Of a stretch of 64,000 nt of DNA, positions 48,845 to 57,371 are shown piece by piece. This DNA comes from Nocardia pneumoniae NBRC 100136 (GTDB taxonomy: Bacteria > Actinomycetota > Actinomycetes > Mycobacteriales > Mycobacteriaceae). Under the pieces are notes generated by a model that saw only the letters and a list, made by a program, of their open reading frames with translations, searched no databases and had not been told where the DNA came from. Position 1 is the first letter of the stretch, and each line of letters starts with the position of its first letter. Location of the stretch: assembly GCF_000308755.1 (NCBI RefSeq), contig NZ_BAGF01000147.1, positions 22,905-86,904 of the forward strand. The letters run 5' to 3'. A program made the position numbers and the translations under genes.

Positions 48845-50269
48845 ATGCATGCCCACCCAGATGCCCAGCGCGCGCCTGATTCGACCGCCCCGCCGGACCC
48901 GCGTCGCTGGCGTGCGTTGGCGGTGCTCGCGGTCGCGCAGTTCATGCTGATTCTCGACATCACCGTCGTGACGGTGGCGCTGCCGGACATCGGTCGCGAT
49001 CTGGACCTGAGCCGGGCCGCGACGACGTGGGTGGTCACCGCCTATACGCTGCTGTTCGGCGGGCTGATGATCTTCGGCGGCCGCTCGGCGGATCTGTTCG
49101 GTGCGCGCAGGATGGTGATGACCGGGTTGGCCGTGTTCACCGGGTCCTCGCTGCTGGCTGGTCTGGCGGTCGACGCGCCGATGCTGGTGGCAGGCCGGGT
49201 CGGGCAGGGTATCGGCGCCGCGCTGTTGTCGCCCGCGGCGATGTCGATCGTGACGACAACTTTTCATGGCGCCGAACGCAACAAGGCGCTCGGGGTGTGG
49301 GGAGCGCTCGGCGGCACCGGCGCCGCAATAGGTGTGCTGGTCGGCGGCCTGCTGACGGCAGGGCCGGGGTGGTCGTGGATCTTCTTCGTCAACGTGCCGG
49401 TCGGTGTCGTACTACTGGCGGCGATAGTCGAGCTGGTCCCGTCCGCGCCTGCCCGACGCGATCGCGGAATCGACGTACTCGGAGCAACTCTGGCCACAGG
49501 GGCGACCGGATCGGGGATCTATGGACTGATCAATGCCGGTGACAACGGCTGGGGAGATCCGCTCACGCTGCTGCCGCTGGCAACCGCCGCGGTTCTGTAT
49601 GCGGCATTCGTCGTCTACGAGCGTAAGGCCAGCGCGCCGCTGCTGGATCCACGACTGCTGACCCGCCGACCGGTCGCCGCGGGTGCGGTGCTGATGCTGG
49701 TCGCTACCGGCCTGCTGATCACCGGCTTCTTCCTGGGTTCGTTCTACCTGCAGCAGGCGCAAGGGAAATCAGCGCTGGTGACAGGGTTGCTGTTCGTCCC
49801 GGTCGCGCTCGGCACGATCGTCGGCGCGCACAACGCCGGGCATTTCATCGGCCGCTTCGGCTATCGCCCGGTCGGTGTGGTCGGGCTGACCATCGCCGGG
49901 GCCGGAGCTGTCGTGCCCGCGCTGTGGAGCGGAACAACCGCCCTGATCATCGGACTCACGATCGCCGCAGCGGGGCAGGGTGCGGTGATCGTCACCGCCA
50001 CCACGACCGCGCTGGCGAATGTCGATCACACGCATGCCGGAGTCGCTTCCGGATTGGTGAACACCTTCCATGAGGTGGGTTCGGCGCTCGGTGTCGCGGT
50101 GATCTCCACCATCGCGGCCACCAGCCTGCGCAGCCTCGGGGTCGACACCAGCGGATTCACCGATTCTTTCACCTTCAGTGCGGTGACCGCGCTCGTCGTC
50201 GCGTTCGCGGCCGCGGTATTCGTCCCGGCCGGTAAGCCACCCGCAGGTCTGCGGGTCAGCGCCCACTGA
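48845..50269 (+). CDS. MFS exporter, DHA2 family
   Basis: The 474-residue, 14-span transporter shows FMLILDITVVTVALPDI in the first helix, motif A GGRSADLFGARRMVMTG and GVLVGGLLTAGPGWSWIF. These features fit drug:H+ antiporters of the EmrB/QacA type. AGGAGG lies before ATG 48845. The divergent TetR gene and its operators suggest substrate-induced expression. A decayed MFS gene follows 32 bases downstream and was probably once in the same operon. Confidence 0.87.
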   Translation: MHAHPDAQRAPDSTAPPDPRRWRALAVLAVAQFMLILDITVVTVALPDIGRDLDLSRAATTWVVTAYTLLFGGLMIFGGRSADLFGARRMVMTGLAVFTGSSLLAGLAVDAPMLVAGRVGQGIGAALLSPAAMSIVTTTFHGAERNKALGVWGALGGTGAAIGVLVGGLLTAGPGWSWIFFVNVPVGVVLLAAIVELVPSAPARRDRGIDVLGATLATGATGSGIYGLINAGDNGWGDPLTLLPLATAAVLYAAFVVYERKASAPLLDPRLLTRRPVAAGAVLMLVATGLLITGFFLGSFYLQQAQGKSALVTGLLFVPVALGTIVGAHNAGHFIGRFGYRPVGVVGLTIAGAGAVVPALWSGTTALIIGLTIAAAGQGAVIVTATTTALANVDHTHAGVASGLVNTFHEVGSALGVAVISTIAATSLRSLGVDTSGFTDSFTFSAVTALVVAFAAAVFVPAGKPPAGLRVSAH

Positions 50270-50301
50270 CCGCCTCGAGTGTCTCTGTAAGGAGCTGCGC
50301 T

Positions 50302-51075
50302 ATGACGCAGTTGGACGAACCGGCGCCCGCCACCGTTCCCGGTCCAGTGCGGCGCAATCTGATTCTGGTCGTGATGTGCCTGGCACTGGTCGCGGTCGTA
50401 GGCATGATGGCTTCGCTCATGGTCGCCGTGCCGCATCTCGCCTCGATATCGGCGCGTCGCAGACGCAGCTGCTGTGGATAGTCAATGCCTACGGCATCAC
50501 CTTCGCGGGATTGCTGCTGGTGGCAGGGGCATTAGGAGATCGCTACGGTCGCAGAGCTCTGCTGGTATCCGGGTTGTCGCTGTTCGGGTGTCTTCGGCGG
50601 TGGTACTCGTCGACGACGACATCCCGGTGATCATTGCGATGCGAGCGATCGCCGGAATCGGCGCGGCCGCTGTGATGCCGATGACGCTGTCGATCATCAC
50701 GCGGGTGTTCCCGCCCGAGGAGCGGGGCCGCGCGGTCGGCATCTGGTCGGGCGTGACCGTTGGCGGCGCGTTGATCGGCCTCCTGACCGCGGGTGGACTA
50801 CTCGAAGCGTTTTCGTGGCGGTCGGTGTTCGCGTTCAACGTCGGCCTCACCGCGATCACCCTGGCGGCAACGCTGATCGTGCCCGGCAAGACCACGACCC
50901 GGGCGAACGGGTCGACATCGGCGGCAGGCTGCTCACGGTACTGGCGGTCGCCGCACTGGCCGGTGTCCTGGACAGCTTCCACAGCGGGATGGCGACCGCG
51001 CTGATAGTCGGTGTCGCGGTCGTCTTCCTCGGTACCGTGTCGGCAATGCTTGCCACACGGACCCCGACGACGTCT
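50302..51075 (+). pseudogene. MFS transporter gene with at least three frameshifts and no C-terminal half
   Basis: An ATG after AAGGAG starts a normal DHA2 N-terminus (LVVMCLALVAVVGMMASLMV), which shifts frame after AVPHLAS. The next frame reads GASQTQLLWIVNAYGITFAG and GALGDRYGRRALLVSGLSLF. A third reads AAAVMPMTLSIITRVFPPEE and GIWSGVTVGGALIGLLTAGG. A fourth reads VDIGGRLLTVLAVAALAGVL before homology ends near 51075. About 250 of some 480 residues remain. Three frameshifts in 700 bases, in a window otherwise free of them, point to real decay rather than sequencing error. Confidence 0.85.
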
Positions 51076-51092
51076 TCTCAGCGACGGCACGC

Positions 51093-51123
51093 GGCTGAGC
51101 CCGCCTGGACGACGGGCTCAGCC
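51093..51123 (-). terminator. Hairpin downstream of the copper-box MFS gene
   Basis: GGCTGAGCCCG (51093-51103) and CGGGCTCAGCC (51113-51123) form a perfect 11-bp stem with a nine-base loop, 35 bases past the MFS stop at 51158. Confidence 0.65.
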
Positions 51124-51157
51124 TTGGTGCTTGCCGGGAATCCCCGGTCGCGGCGTC

Positions 51158-52576
51158 TCAAGCGGCCTCGAGCACGGACTCGGGGGCGGGGGTGCGCATC
51201 AGCATCGCCGTGATGCCCGCGCCTGCCAGGGCGATGACTGCCGCTCCGAGGAACGCCGCGGAGAATCCGTTGGTGAGTTCGGGCAGGTCACCGATTCGGT
51301 CGGCGCCGAATGCGGCGGCCACGGCGGTCATCGCGGCCAGCCCGATGGCCGAACCGACCTGGTAGCTGACGTTGACGATGCCGGAGGCCAACCCGCCCTC
51401 TTCGGGACGCGCCGCGGAGATCGCGGTGCCCAGCGAGGGGATGAAGGCCAGCGACATGCCGCCCGCGGCGACCAGCGAAGCGGGCAGCACGTCGATCCAG
51501 AAGGTGCCGGTGGGACGGACCAGCGACATGATGCCGAGGCCGAAGCCCAGAATCACCAAGCCGGTGACGATCATCGGCTTGGCGCCGAAGCGCTGCATCG
51601 CCCGCGGGGCGAGTACCACCATGCCGAGCATGATCAGCGTGGTCATCGGTAGCAGGGCCGCGCCGGACGGGAAGGCGCTGTAGCCGAGGACCTGCTGCAG
51701 GTACAGGTTCAAGAAGAACCACATCGGCACCCACGCGGCGCCCAATAGCAACTGAGCGACGTTGGCAGCGGCGAGATTGGGCGCACGGAAGATGCCGAGT
51801 CGCATCAGCGGCTGGCTCCGGCGCGACTGGATGACAACGAATCCGGCCAGCAGCGCGGCCGCGACGGCGAGCACCGCCCAGGTTTGCCCCGAACCCCAGC
51901 CGACTTCCGGGGCACGGACGATTCCATAGACCGCGGCAGCCAAACCGGCGGTGACGGTCGACGCTCCGAGAAGATCCACGGATCCGGACGTCGCCGCGGC
52001 GTCGGGCATCAGGGCCGGCACAGCGATCAGCGCGAGCACCGCGATCGGGACGTTGATGTAGAAGACCCACGGCCAGCTGATGTATTCGGTGATGACGCCG
52101 CCGAGGAACACGCCCGCGGTGCCGCCCGCCGGTGCCGCAGCGCCGTAGATCGCCAGCGCCTTCGTCAACTCCTGCGGCGAGGAGCCGAACAGCATCATCA
52201 ACAGTGTCAGCGCCGACGGTGCGATCAGAGCCGCGCCGCCGCCCTGAATCGCTCGGCCCGCGAGCTCGACGCCGACAGTGCCCGCGGCACCGGCGATCAC
52301 CGAGCCCGCCAACAGCACCAGCCATCCTGCGCCGAATACACGACGGGCGCCGAACAGATCGGACAACCGGCCGCCGAGCAGCAGCAGACCACCGAAGGCG
52401 ATGACGTAGGCGTTGAACACCCAGCTCAGGTTCTCCTGCGAGAAACCCAGTTCGGCCTGCATCTTCGGCAGCGCGATGCCGATGATCGAGGTGTCCATGA
52501 TCACCATGAATTGCGCGGCGGCGATCACCGCCAGCGCCAACCACTTTCGCGTGGTCGGCGCGGTCTGGGTAGACAT
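51158..52576 (-). CDS. MFS exporter, DHA2 family, under a CsoR-like operator
   Basis: The 472-residue, 14-span transporter shows FMVIMDTSIIGIALPKM, motif A GGRLSDLFGARRVFGAG and GVFLGGVITEYISWPWVF. By sequence it is a multidrug-type proton antiporter. What sets it apart is a copper-operator-like palindrome (TACCCCCCTAGGGTA, centre about 52628) some 50 bases before its ATG. Copper-controlled expression of a DHA2 pump is inferred from this; the cargo could be a copper-binding metabolite or a toxic compound rather than copper itself. Confidence 0.87.
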   Translation of the reverse strand: MSTQTAPTTRKWLALAVIAAAQFMVIMDTSIIGIALPKMQAELGFSQENLSWVFNAYVIAFGGLLLLGGRLSDLFGARRVFGAGWLVLLAGSVIAGAAGTVGVELAGRAIQGGGAALIAPSALTLLMMLFGSSPQELTKALAIYGAAAPAGGTAGVFLGGVITEYISWPWVFYINVPIAVLALIAVPALMPDAAATSGSVDLLGASTVTAGLAAAVYGIVRAPEVGWGSGQTWAVLAVAAALLAGFVVIQSRRSQPLMRLGIFRAPNLAAANVAQLLLGAAWVPMWFFLNLYLQQVLGYSAFPSGAALLPMTTLIMLGMVVLAPRAMQRFGAKPMIVTGLVILGFGLGIMSLVRPTGTFWIDVLPASLVAAGGMSLAFIPSLGTAISAARPEEGGLASGIVNVSYQVGSAIGLAAMTAVAAAFGADRIGDLPELTNGFSAAFLGAAVIALAGAGITAMLMRTPAPESVLEAA

Positions 52577-52620
52577 TTCGATTCTGTCCTTCCGGAACGA
52601 TGGAACGATGATCAGTACCC

Positions 52621-52635
52621 TACCCCCCTAGGGTA
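52621..52635 (-). promoter_or_regulatory. CsoR-like operator before the MFS gene
   Basis: TACCCCCCTAGGGTA is a palindrome of the TACCC-N5-GGGTA type, flanked by a further TACCC copy at 52616-52620. It lies about 45 bases upstream of the MFS start and resembles the other two copper boxes in the window. Confidence 0.65.
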
Positions 52636-52839
52636 TCTTCCTGTCAAGCCGCGAGTGCTGCGTGACATCCGCTGCTGCTGGGCGCGCCTCACGGACTGGC
52701 GATGCAGCCTGCGCGACACGCGGGGTGCTCCAGGGCGATAGGGCAGGGTTGCCGAAAGCCGGGTCGTCACGGTGGGCAAACGTTCACATGCCAATCGCAC
52801 CGGCATCTCAGCACCTACGAGACGACCTCCGAATCGACG

Positions 52840-52869
52840 ACGAGGGCGCCCCTCGTGAGGCGCCCTCGT
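52840..52869 (-). terminator. Hairpin downstream of the second copper-region MFS gene
   Basis: ACGAGGGCGCC (52840-52850) and GGCGCCCTCGT (52859-52869) form a perfect 11-bp stem with an eight-base loop, 14 bases past the stop at 52883. Confidence 0.7.
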
Positions 52870-52882
52870 GCAGTTTCGATCG

Positions 52883-54262
52883 CTATGCCACCGCTGCCGT
52901 TCGACGTTGCCGCTCCATTCGTGTCGGCCAGCGGTGGTGGTCGGCGTCGATGACGAATGGGTGTGTGTGCTGATAGAAGCGTTCGTTCACACGTACGGCG
53001 TCGGCCAGCCGGATCGGGTCGATGGTGCCGACCTCGTGCAGGTGGGTCAGCGTTTCGGGATCGTGGCGGGGCCAGGCCCGCAGGGCGATCGTGATGCCGA
53101 CGCTTGCGATGACGGCCAGCGTGACCCAGGTGGTCGTGAAACCCGCGGCAGTGGTCAGCCAACCGGCGATGGGGTAGGTGATCAGCCAGGCCAGGTGTGA
53201 GAGCGAGAACTGGGCGGCGAACAGAGCGGGACGGTCGGCGGCCCGCGACGAGCGCCGCAGCACCTGCCCGGCCGGGGTGAGCACTGCCGCGGTGCCCACG
53301 CCCACCAGCGTCCATACCGTGACCGCCGCACTCCAGCGCCAGTCGCCCGCTGCGGCGGTCGACAGGGCGATGGCCGCACCGAGCCCGACGAGCAAGGTGG
53401 CCGCGCCGGCCAGCATCACAGGCCGCGCACCGAGCCGGTCGAGTACCCCAGGTAGCGACAGCGCGACCAGCATGGTGCCGAAACCATTGGCTGCCAGCAA
53501 CATCGCCACTCCGGACTGGGTGCCGCCGAGCGTGTCGCGCACGTAGTTCACGGTATTGACCATGATCACCGAGCCCGCGGCGGCGACCACCAGGTTCAGG
53601 CCGAGCAGTCCGCGCAGTCGCGGTGTGGCGGCGAAGATTCGCATGCCCACCGTGATCCGGTCGCGGAAGCTGCCCGATATGGTCGCGCCGGCGTCCGGAA
53701 TGCGGGTCGTGACCACCAAGGCCGCCGAGACGGCGAATCCGATCGCGGTGCCGACGAACAGCCAGTGGAAGCTGATCACGGCCAGTGCGGCCGCTGCCAG
53801 CATCGGGCTGAGCAATGTCTCCATGGTCGCGGCCAGTTGCGCGGCCGACAGCGCCCGGGTGTATTCGCGCTCGTCGGGCAGGATGTCGGGAATGATCGCC
53901 TGATAGGTGGGGGTGAACGCGGCCGAGGCCGTCTGCAGCACGGCGATCAGAACGTAGATCTGCCACACGTGGTCGATGAACGGTAATCCGAGCACTACGG
54001 CTGCCCGAACCCCGTTGAGACCGACCAGCAGCGAACGGCGCGGGAAGCGGTCGGCGTAGGCGGCCACGATCGGCGCGACAGTGACGTAGACCAGCATCTT
54101 GATGGTCAGTGCGGTGCCGAGCACCGCGGCCGCGTCGGCGCCGGCGAGTTCGTAGGCGAGCAGTCCCAGTGCGACGGTGGTCAATCCGGTGCCGAAGAGC
54201 GCCGAGACCTGGGCGATGAATAGTCGCAGGTAGTCCCGGTGGGCGAACAGGGAGGTGATCAT
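52883..54262 (-). CDS. MFS transporter with a His-containing C-terminal tail
   Basis: The 459-residue, 12-span transporter begins SLFAHRDYLRLFIAQVSALF and has motif A PIVAAYADRFPRRSLLVG, typical of the MFS group that includes enterobactin exporter-like proteins. The cytosolic C-terminal tail of about 55 residues contains several His (THLHEVGTID, FYQHTHPFVIDADHHRW), which might bind metal. It starts 116 bases after the His-rich protein gene in the same direction, so it probably shares that gene's copper-box promoter. ATG 54262 is chosen; a GTG three codons earlier is possible. Confidence 0.83.
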   Translation of the reverse strand: MITSLFAHRDYLRLFIAQVSALFGTGLTTVALGLLAYELAGADAAAVLGTALTIKMLVYVTVAPIVAAYADRFPRRSLLVGLNGVRAAVVLGLPFIDHVWQIYVLIAVLQTASAAFTPTYQAIIPDILPDEREYTRALSAAQLAATMETLLSPMLAAAALAVISFHWLFVGTAIGFAVSAALVVTTRIPDAGATISGSFRDRITVGMRIFAATPRLRGLLGLNLVVAAAGSVIMVNTVNYVRDTLGGTQSGVAMLLAANGFGTMLVALSLPGVLDRLGARPVMLAGAATLLVGLGAAIALSTAAAGDWRWSAAVTVWTLVGVGTAAVLTPAGQVLRRSSRAADRPALFAAQFSLSHLAWLITYPIAGWLTTAAGFTTTWVTLAVIASVGITIALRAWPRHDPETLTHLHEVGTIDPIRLADAVRVNERFYQHTHPFVIDADHHRWPTRMERQRRTAAVA

Positions 54263-54378
54263 GGGAAACACTTTCTGGATCTGGGTCGGGTGGATCGCGG
54301 GCGCTGGGACAGTGGCACGCGCACATGGCGGCTCCCCTTGGCAAGTGGTCGGGCGGAGTGTGCTCGGCTCGGTCGATT

Positions 54379-55257
54379 TCAGTGACCGGCGGTAGCCGTC
54401 GGCAGAGTGAAGGCCGCGGTGCGCACGACATCACGGTGCTGGAAATCCAGGAACAGGCGGTAGGTTCCGGGTCCCGGTACGGCGGTGTGGAATGTGATGT
54501 CCGGGCCGGGCGCGGTCGTTCCGTCACCGGGTTCCCCGTTCGGGTGGACGTGGACGTAAGCCAGGTCGCCCGCACGCAGGATCACCAGGTGGCCGTAGGC
54601 GGCCAGGTACGGCTGCAGATCGGTGACCGGTCGGCCGTCTTTGCGCACGGTCAGGGTCAGCAGTCGGCCCGCGCCGGGAACCAGGTCCCCGTCCAGAGTC
54701 ACCTCGTAGCCGTCCACGGTCGCGGTGCGCGTCGCCTCCGGGGTGGGGCGCGGTTCGTATGCACCCGCGACAGCGAGATCCGCGCCGAGGGTGATCGTCT
54801 TGCCGAGCGCACGCGGGGCGATGTCGGTGAAGACACGGTAGGCGCCCGCCACCGGAAGGTTCAGTCGTACGGTCCAGGTTCCGTCAGCGGCGAGTTCGGG
54901 ATGCACGTGCCAGAAACCGGTCAGCTCGCGCTGCACGACGATCAGATGCAGGTCGCGGTCATGGATGGGGGTGTACTCGGTCACCGGCGCACCATCCGGC
55001 CCGAGGATGCGGAAACGGAATTCCACCTCACCCGGGCGCAGGACCCGCTCCGCGAGCTCCAGCGTGTAGCCGTCCTGGGTGATCTGCAGCCCTCCGGGCA
55101 GCCCTCCCCCGTGTGCGCCATGGTCCGCGTGCACGGCTCCACCCGCATGCTCAGCGTGAGCCGCATGCTCAGCGTGAGCCGCATGCTCAGCGTGGGCACC
55201 GTGCCCCGCATGGTCCCCGTGCGCGCCATGGTGATTGATGTGGGTCTGCGTGGTCAT
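54379..55257 (-). CDS. His-rich copper-region protein with two beta-sandwich domains
   Basis: The 292-residue protein starts with a His/Ala-rich segment (about residues 8-50) made of HAEHA-type repeats, followed by two Ig-like halves: ITQDGYTLELAERVLRPGEV to the middle, and a second with DGYEVTLDGDLVPGAGRLLT and FHTAVPGPGTYRLFLDFQHR. Both halves contain HVHP motifs (GFWHVHPEL; AYVHVHPNGEP) that look like metal sites. There is no signal peptide or anchor. A perfect CsoR-like palindrome lies 44 bases upstream of ATG 55257. A copper chaperone or sponge role is inferred; the family is known in actinobacteria near copper genes but I cannot name it. Confidence 0.78.
   Translation of the reverse strand: MTTQTHINHHGAHGDHAGHGAHAEHAAHAEHAAHAEHAGGAVHADHGAHGGGLPGGLQITQDGYTLELAERVLRPGEVEFRFRILGPDGAPVTEYTPIHDRDLHLIVVQRELTGFWHVHPELAADGTWTVRLNLPVAGAYRVFTDIAPRALGKTITLGADLAVAGAYEPRPTPEATRTATVDGYEVTLDGDLVPGAGRLLTLTVRKDGRPVTDLQPYLAAYGHLVILRAGDLAYVHVHPNGEPGDGTTAPGPDITFHTAVPGPGTYRLFLDFQHRDVVRTAAFTLPTATAGH
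55144..55197 (-). repeat. Three 18-bp tandem repeats coding HAEHAA units
   Basis: The unit CGCATGCTCAGCGTGAGC occurs at 55144-55161 and 55162-55179 exactly and at 55180-55197 with one mismatch. It encodes the His-rich repeat of the protein above, so copy number could vary by slippage and change the number of metal-binding His. Confidence 0.85.
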
Positions 55258-55300
55258 CGCCCCGGCCTTTCTGATCTTGTTCTTCCGACACGAAGAACAT

Positions 55301-55317
55301 ATACCCCCCCGGGGTAT
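55301..55317 (-). promoter_or_regulatory. CsoR/RicR-type copper operator
   Basis: ATACCCCCCCGGGGTAT has perfect 7-bp arms around three bases. It lies 44 bases upstream of the His-rich gene and probably controls it together with the MFS gene at 52883. Confidence 0.8.
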
Positions 55318-55639
55318 CTGCGCAACTGAGGTGACGGTGACGCGCCTCACCCCCAAACCGACTCCATGAGGGGGTCACCGTCGGCGGGCATCGCATGTGG
55401 CATAGACGCAATGAGGTCGCTGCACGCGTCAGGCATGGTGCGACGACGTTGTAACCCGCGAGCTCGGTCTCGATATCGGCCGACTTGGCGATGAAGCGGG
55501 CTTGCAGCCCCGCGTCAGCGCTCTACCGACCCGAGCGGGTGTCTCCGAGCAGTTCGGCGACCTCGATACCCCCTGAGGAAATGGGCTTCGCGACGCCGGA
55601 CAGAGAGCTTCGCGCCCGAGGATCAGGACAAGGCCGTCC
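55318..55639. other. Region without a recognised gene
   Basis: About 320 bases lie between the copper operator and the end of the antiporter gene. One leftward frame reads LQARFIAKSADIETELAGYN and looks weakly coding, but I cannot tie it to a family or a start. Confidence 0.35.
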
Positions 55640-57028
55640 TCAGCCCGCCTCACGTTCGGGACGTGCGGTTTCCGGCGTCGGATGGGTGAGCGCCATGGTT
55701 TTGCGGGCGCGCTGCGCTTCTTCCTCCGTGACGGCGGCGCCTGCCATCGCCCGTCGCAGAATGGGCGGCGCCATCAGGGATGTCACGATCGCGACCACGA
55801 TCAGCACGGTGTAGGCCTCGACGCCGAGCACGCCCAAGCGCAGTCCGACCATGGCGATGATCACCTCGATGACGCCACGAGCGTTCATTCCCGCGCCGAG
55901 GGCAACGCATTCGGCGCGGGTGAGCCCGCTTGCCAATCCGCCCAGCCCGGCGCCGAGGAACTTGCCGACGATCGCGATCCCGAGAACTCCTAGCGCCGCC
56001 AAGAGCAGTGGCCACTGCGCCAAGGCGGTCAGGTCCATGCGCAACCCGGCGGTCGCGAAGAAGATCGGGGCGAGCACCGACATGACCACGGTGTTCAGTG
56101 CGGACAACCGCGACAGATCCACGCCGCAGGACCCGATCAGAATGCCGCAGAGGAAAGCGCCGAGGATCGCCTCGAACTTCAGCGCGTGGGTCCCGGCCGC
56201 GCCCAGCAGCAGTAGTGTCACGACCGCACCTGTCACAACTCCGGCGTCCGCCGCGGCGGCCGCCCGGCGCATGACGTACCGCACCACTGGGCGGCCGGCC
56301 ATCACGGTGACGACGAGCACGACCGCCAGCCAGCCGAGGGAGCCGAGCGCGGTGGTTCCGCGAAGCCCGTTCGTCGCCATCGCCGATACCAGTGAAAGCA
56401 TCAGCCAACCCACGGCGTCATCGATCACTCCTGCCGTGAGGATGAGCTGACCGATGTTGCGGTGGGCCAGCTTCAGCTCGATCAGGGTCTTCGCGATGAC
56501 CGGGATGGCCGACACACAGATCGCGATCCCGAGGAACATCGCGAACAGGGGCCGTTCGGTCTCAGCGGGACGCAACGGCACCGGCATGACGAGACCGGCG
56601 ACGACACCGAAAGCGAGTGGAATCACCAGTCCACCGAAACTCACCGTGAACGCCTTGCCCGCGTTACGTCGGATATGGCCGACGTCCACGTGCGTTCCGG
56701 CCAAACCCACCAGAAGCAGCACACCCAACTGACCGACGGCATCGAGCAGATGCAACTGCGCCGCCGCCGGGGGAAACAACCACCGCGACACCCCTGGAGC
56801 CAGATGCGCCAGTATGGACGGGCCGAGGAGGACGCCCGCGCTCAACTCACCGACCACCGCGGGCATCCCGAATCGATTCGCCAAGGCACCGAGCAACCGC
56901 GCGGCCAGCAGCAGCACCGCCAGCTGCACCAACAGGACGAGCAGGCTGTGCCCTGGAATCGGTGCTACCGGAGCGACCGCGGCGAGCCACGCCGCAGGAT
57001 CCATAGCGGGCAAATCATCGGCGGCCAT
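55640..57028 (-). CDS. CPA2-type cation/proton antiporter
   Basis: The 462-residue membrane protein has about 12 helices with the CPA2/KefB pattern: NRFGMPAVVGELSAGVLLGP (residues about 50-70), LAGTHVDVGHIRRNAGKAF, and LTAGVIDDAVGWLMLSLVSA, in which the Asp pair marks the ion-binding site, and later GMNARGVIEVIIAMVGLRLG. There is no C-terminal TrkA-N domain, so it is the short form without nucleotide control. It should exchange Na+ or K+ for protons. GAGG lies eight bases before ATG 57028. It is divergent from the DUF2269-ABC pair. Confidence 0.87.
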   Translation of the reverse strand: MAADDLPAMDPAAWLAAVAPVAPIPGHSLLVLLVQLAVLLLAARLLGALANRFGMPAVVGELSAGVLLGPSILAHLAPGVSRWLFPPAAAQLHLLDAVGQLGVLLLVGLAGTHVDVGHIRRNAGKAFTVSFGGLVIPLAFGVVAGLVMPVPLRPAETERPLFAMFLGIAICVSAIPVIAKTLIELKLAHRNIGQLILTAGVIDDAVGWLMLSLVSAMATNGLRGTTALGSLGWLAVVLVVTVMAGRPVVRYVMRRAAAAADAGVVTGAVVTLLLLGAAGTHALKFEAILGAFLCGILIGSCGVDLSRLSALNTVVMSVLAPIFFATAGLRMDLTALAQWPLLLAALGVLGIAIVGKFLGAGLGGLASGLTRAECVALGAGMNARGVIEVIIAMVGLRLGVLGVEAYTVLIVVAIVTSLMAPPILRRAMAGAAVTEEEAQRARKTMALTHPTPETARPEREAG

Positions 57029-57256
57029 GTCGGAAACCTCTTTCCAGCGACGAACCGGCCGACGCGGCCAGCGGTCGCTATTCGACAGACGTCGGAGATC
57101 GCATTCACGGCGGTGGGCTCGCTGGGCTCACGGTCATCGGCCGCGGCTGCTCTCGCGCCAGACGGTATCATCGCCCGGCTCATCGCCGAAGCCGCACAAG
57201 TTGAACGAAATAACTTGTCACACAGCGGAAGTAGCGCGCGGCGAACGACGCCCGGT

Positions 57257-57314
57257 GGGTGACGTCACCCCTCCCGACAGCGAAACCACTCTAGCTGTTC
57301 TATACAGTATGTAT
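57257..57314. promoter_or_regulatory. Two palindromes in the antiporter/DUF2269 divergent region
   Basis: GGGTGACGTCACCC (57257-57270) is a perfect 14-bp palindrome. ATACAGTATGTAT (57302-57314) is ATACA-N3-TGTAT, the same form as the two TetR operators at 9733 and 9751. Both lie in the 343-base region between divergent start codons, which otherwise holds no gene. Confidence 0.55.
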
Positions 57315-57371
57315 TTATTAGTGACGGTATGTCTTGATGAGTACCTACCGTCTATCGAGTTGGGAGCTGTG

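Noticed and set aside
55429..55653. A 74-codon leftward frame near the antiporter end
   Set aside because: Ser/Arg/Pro-rich without a start signal. A different frame looks slightly more coding but matches nothing I know.
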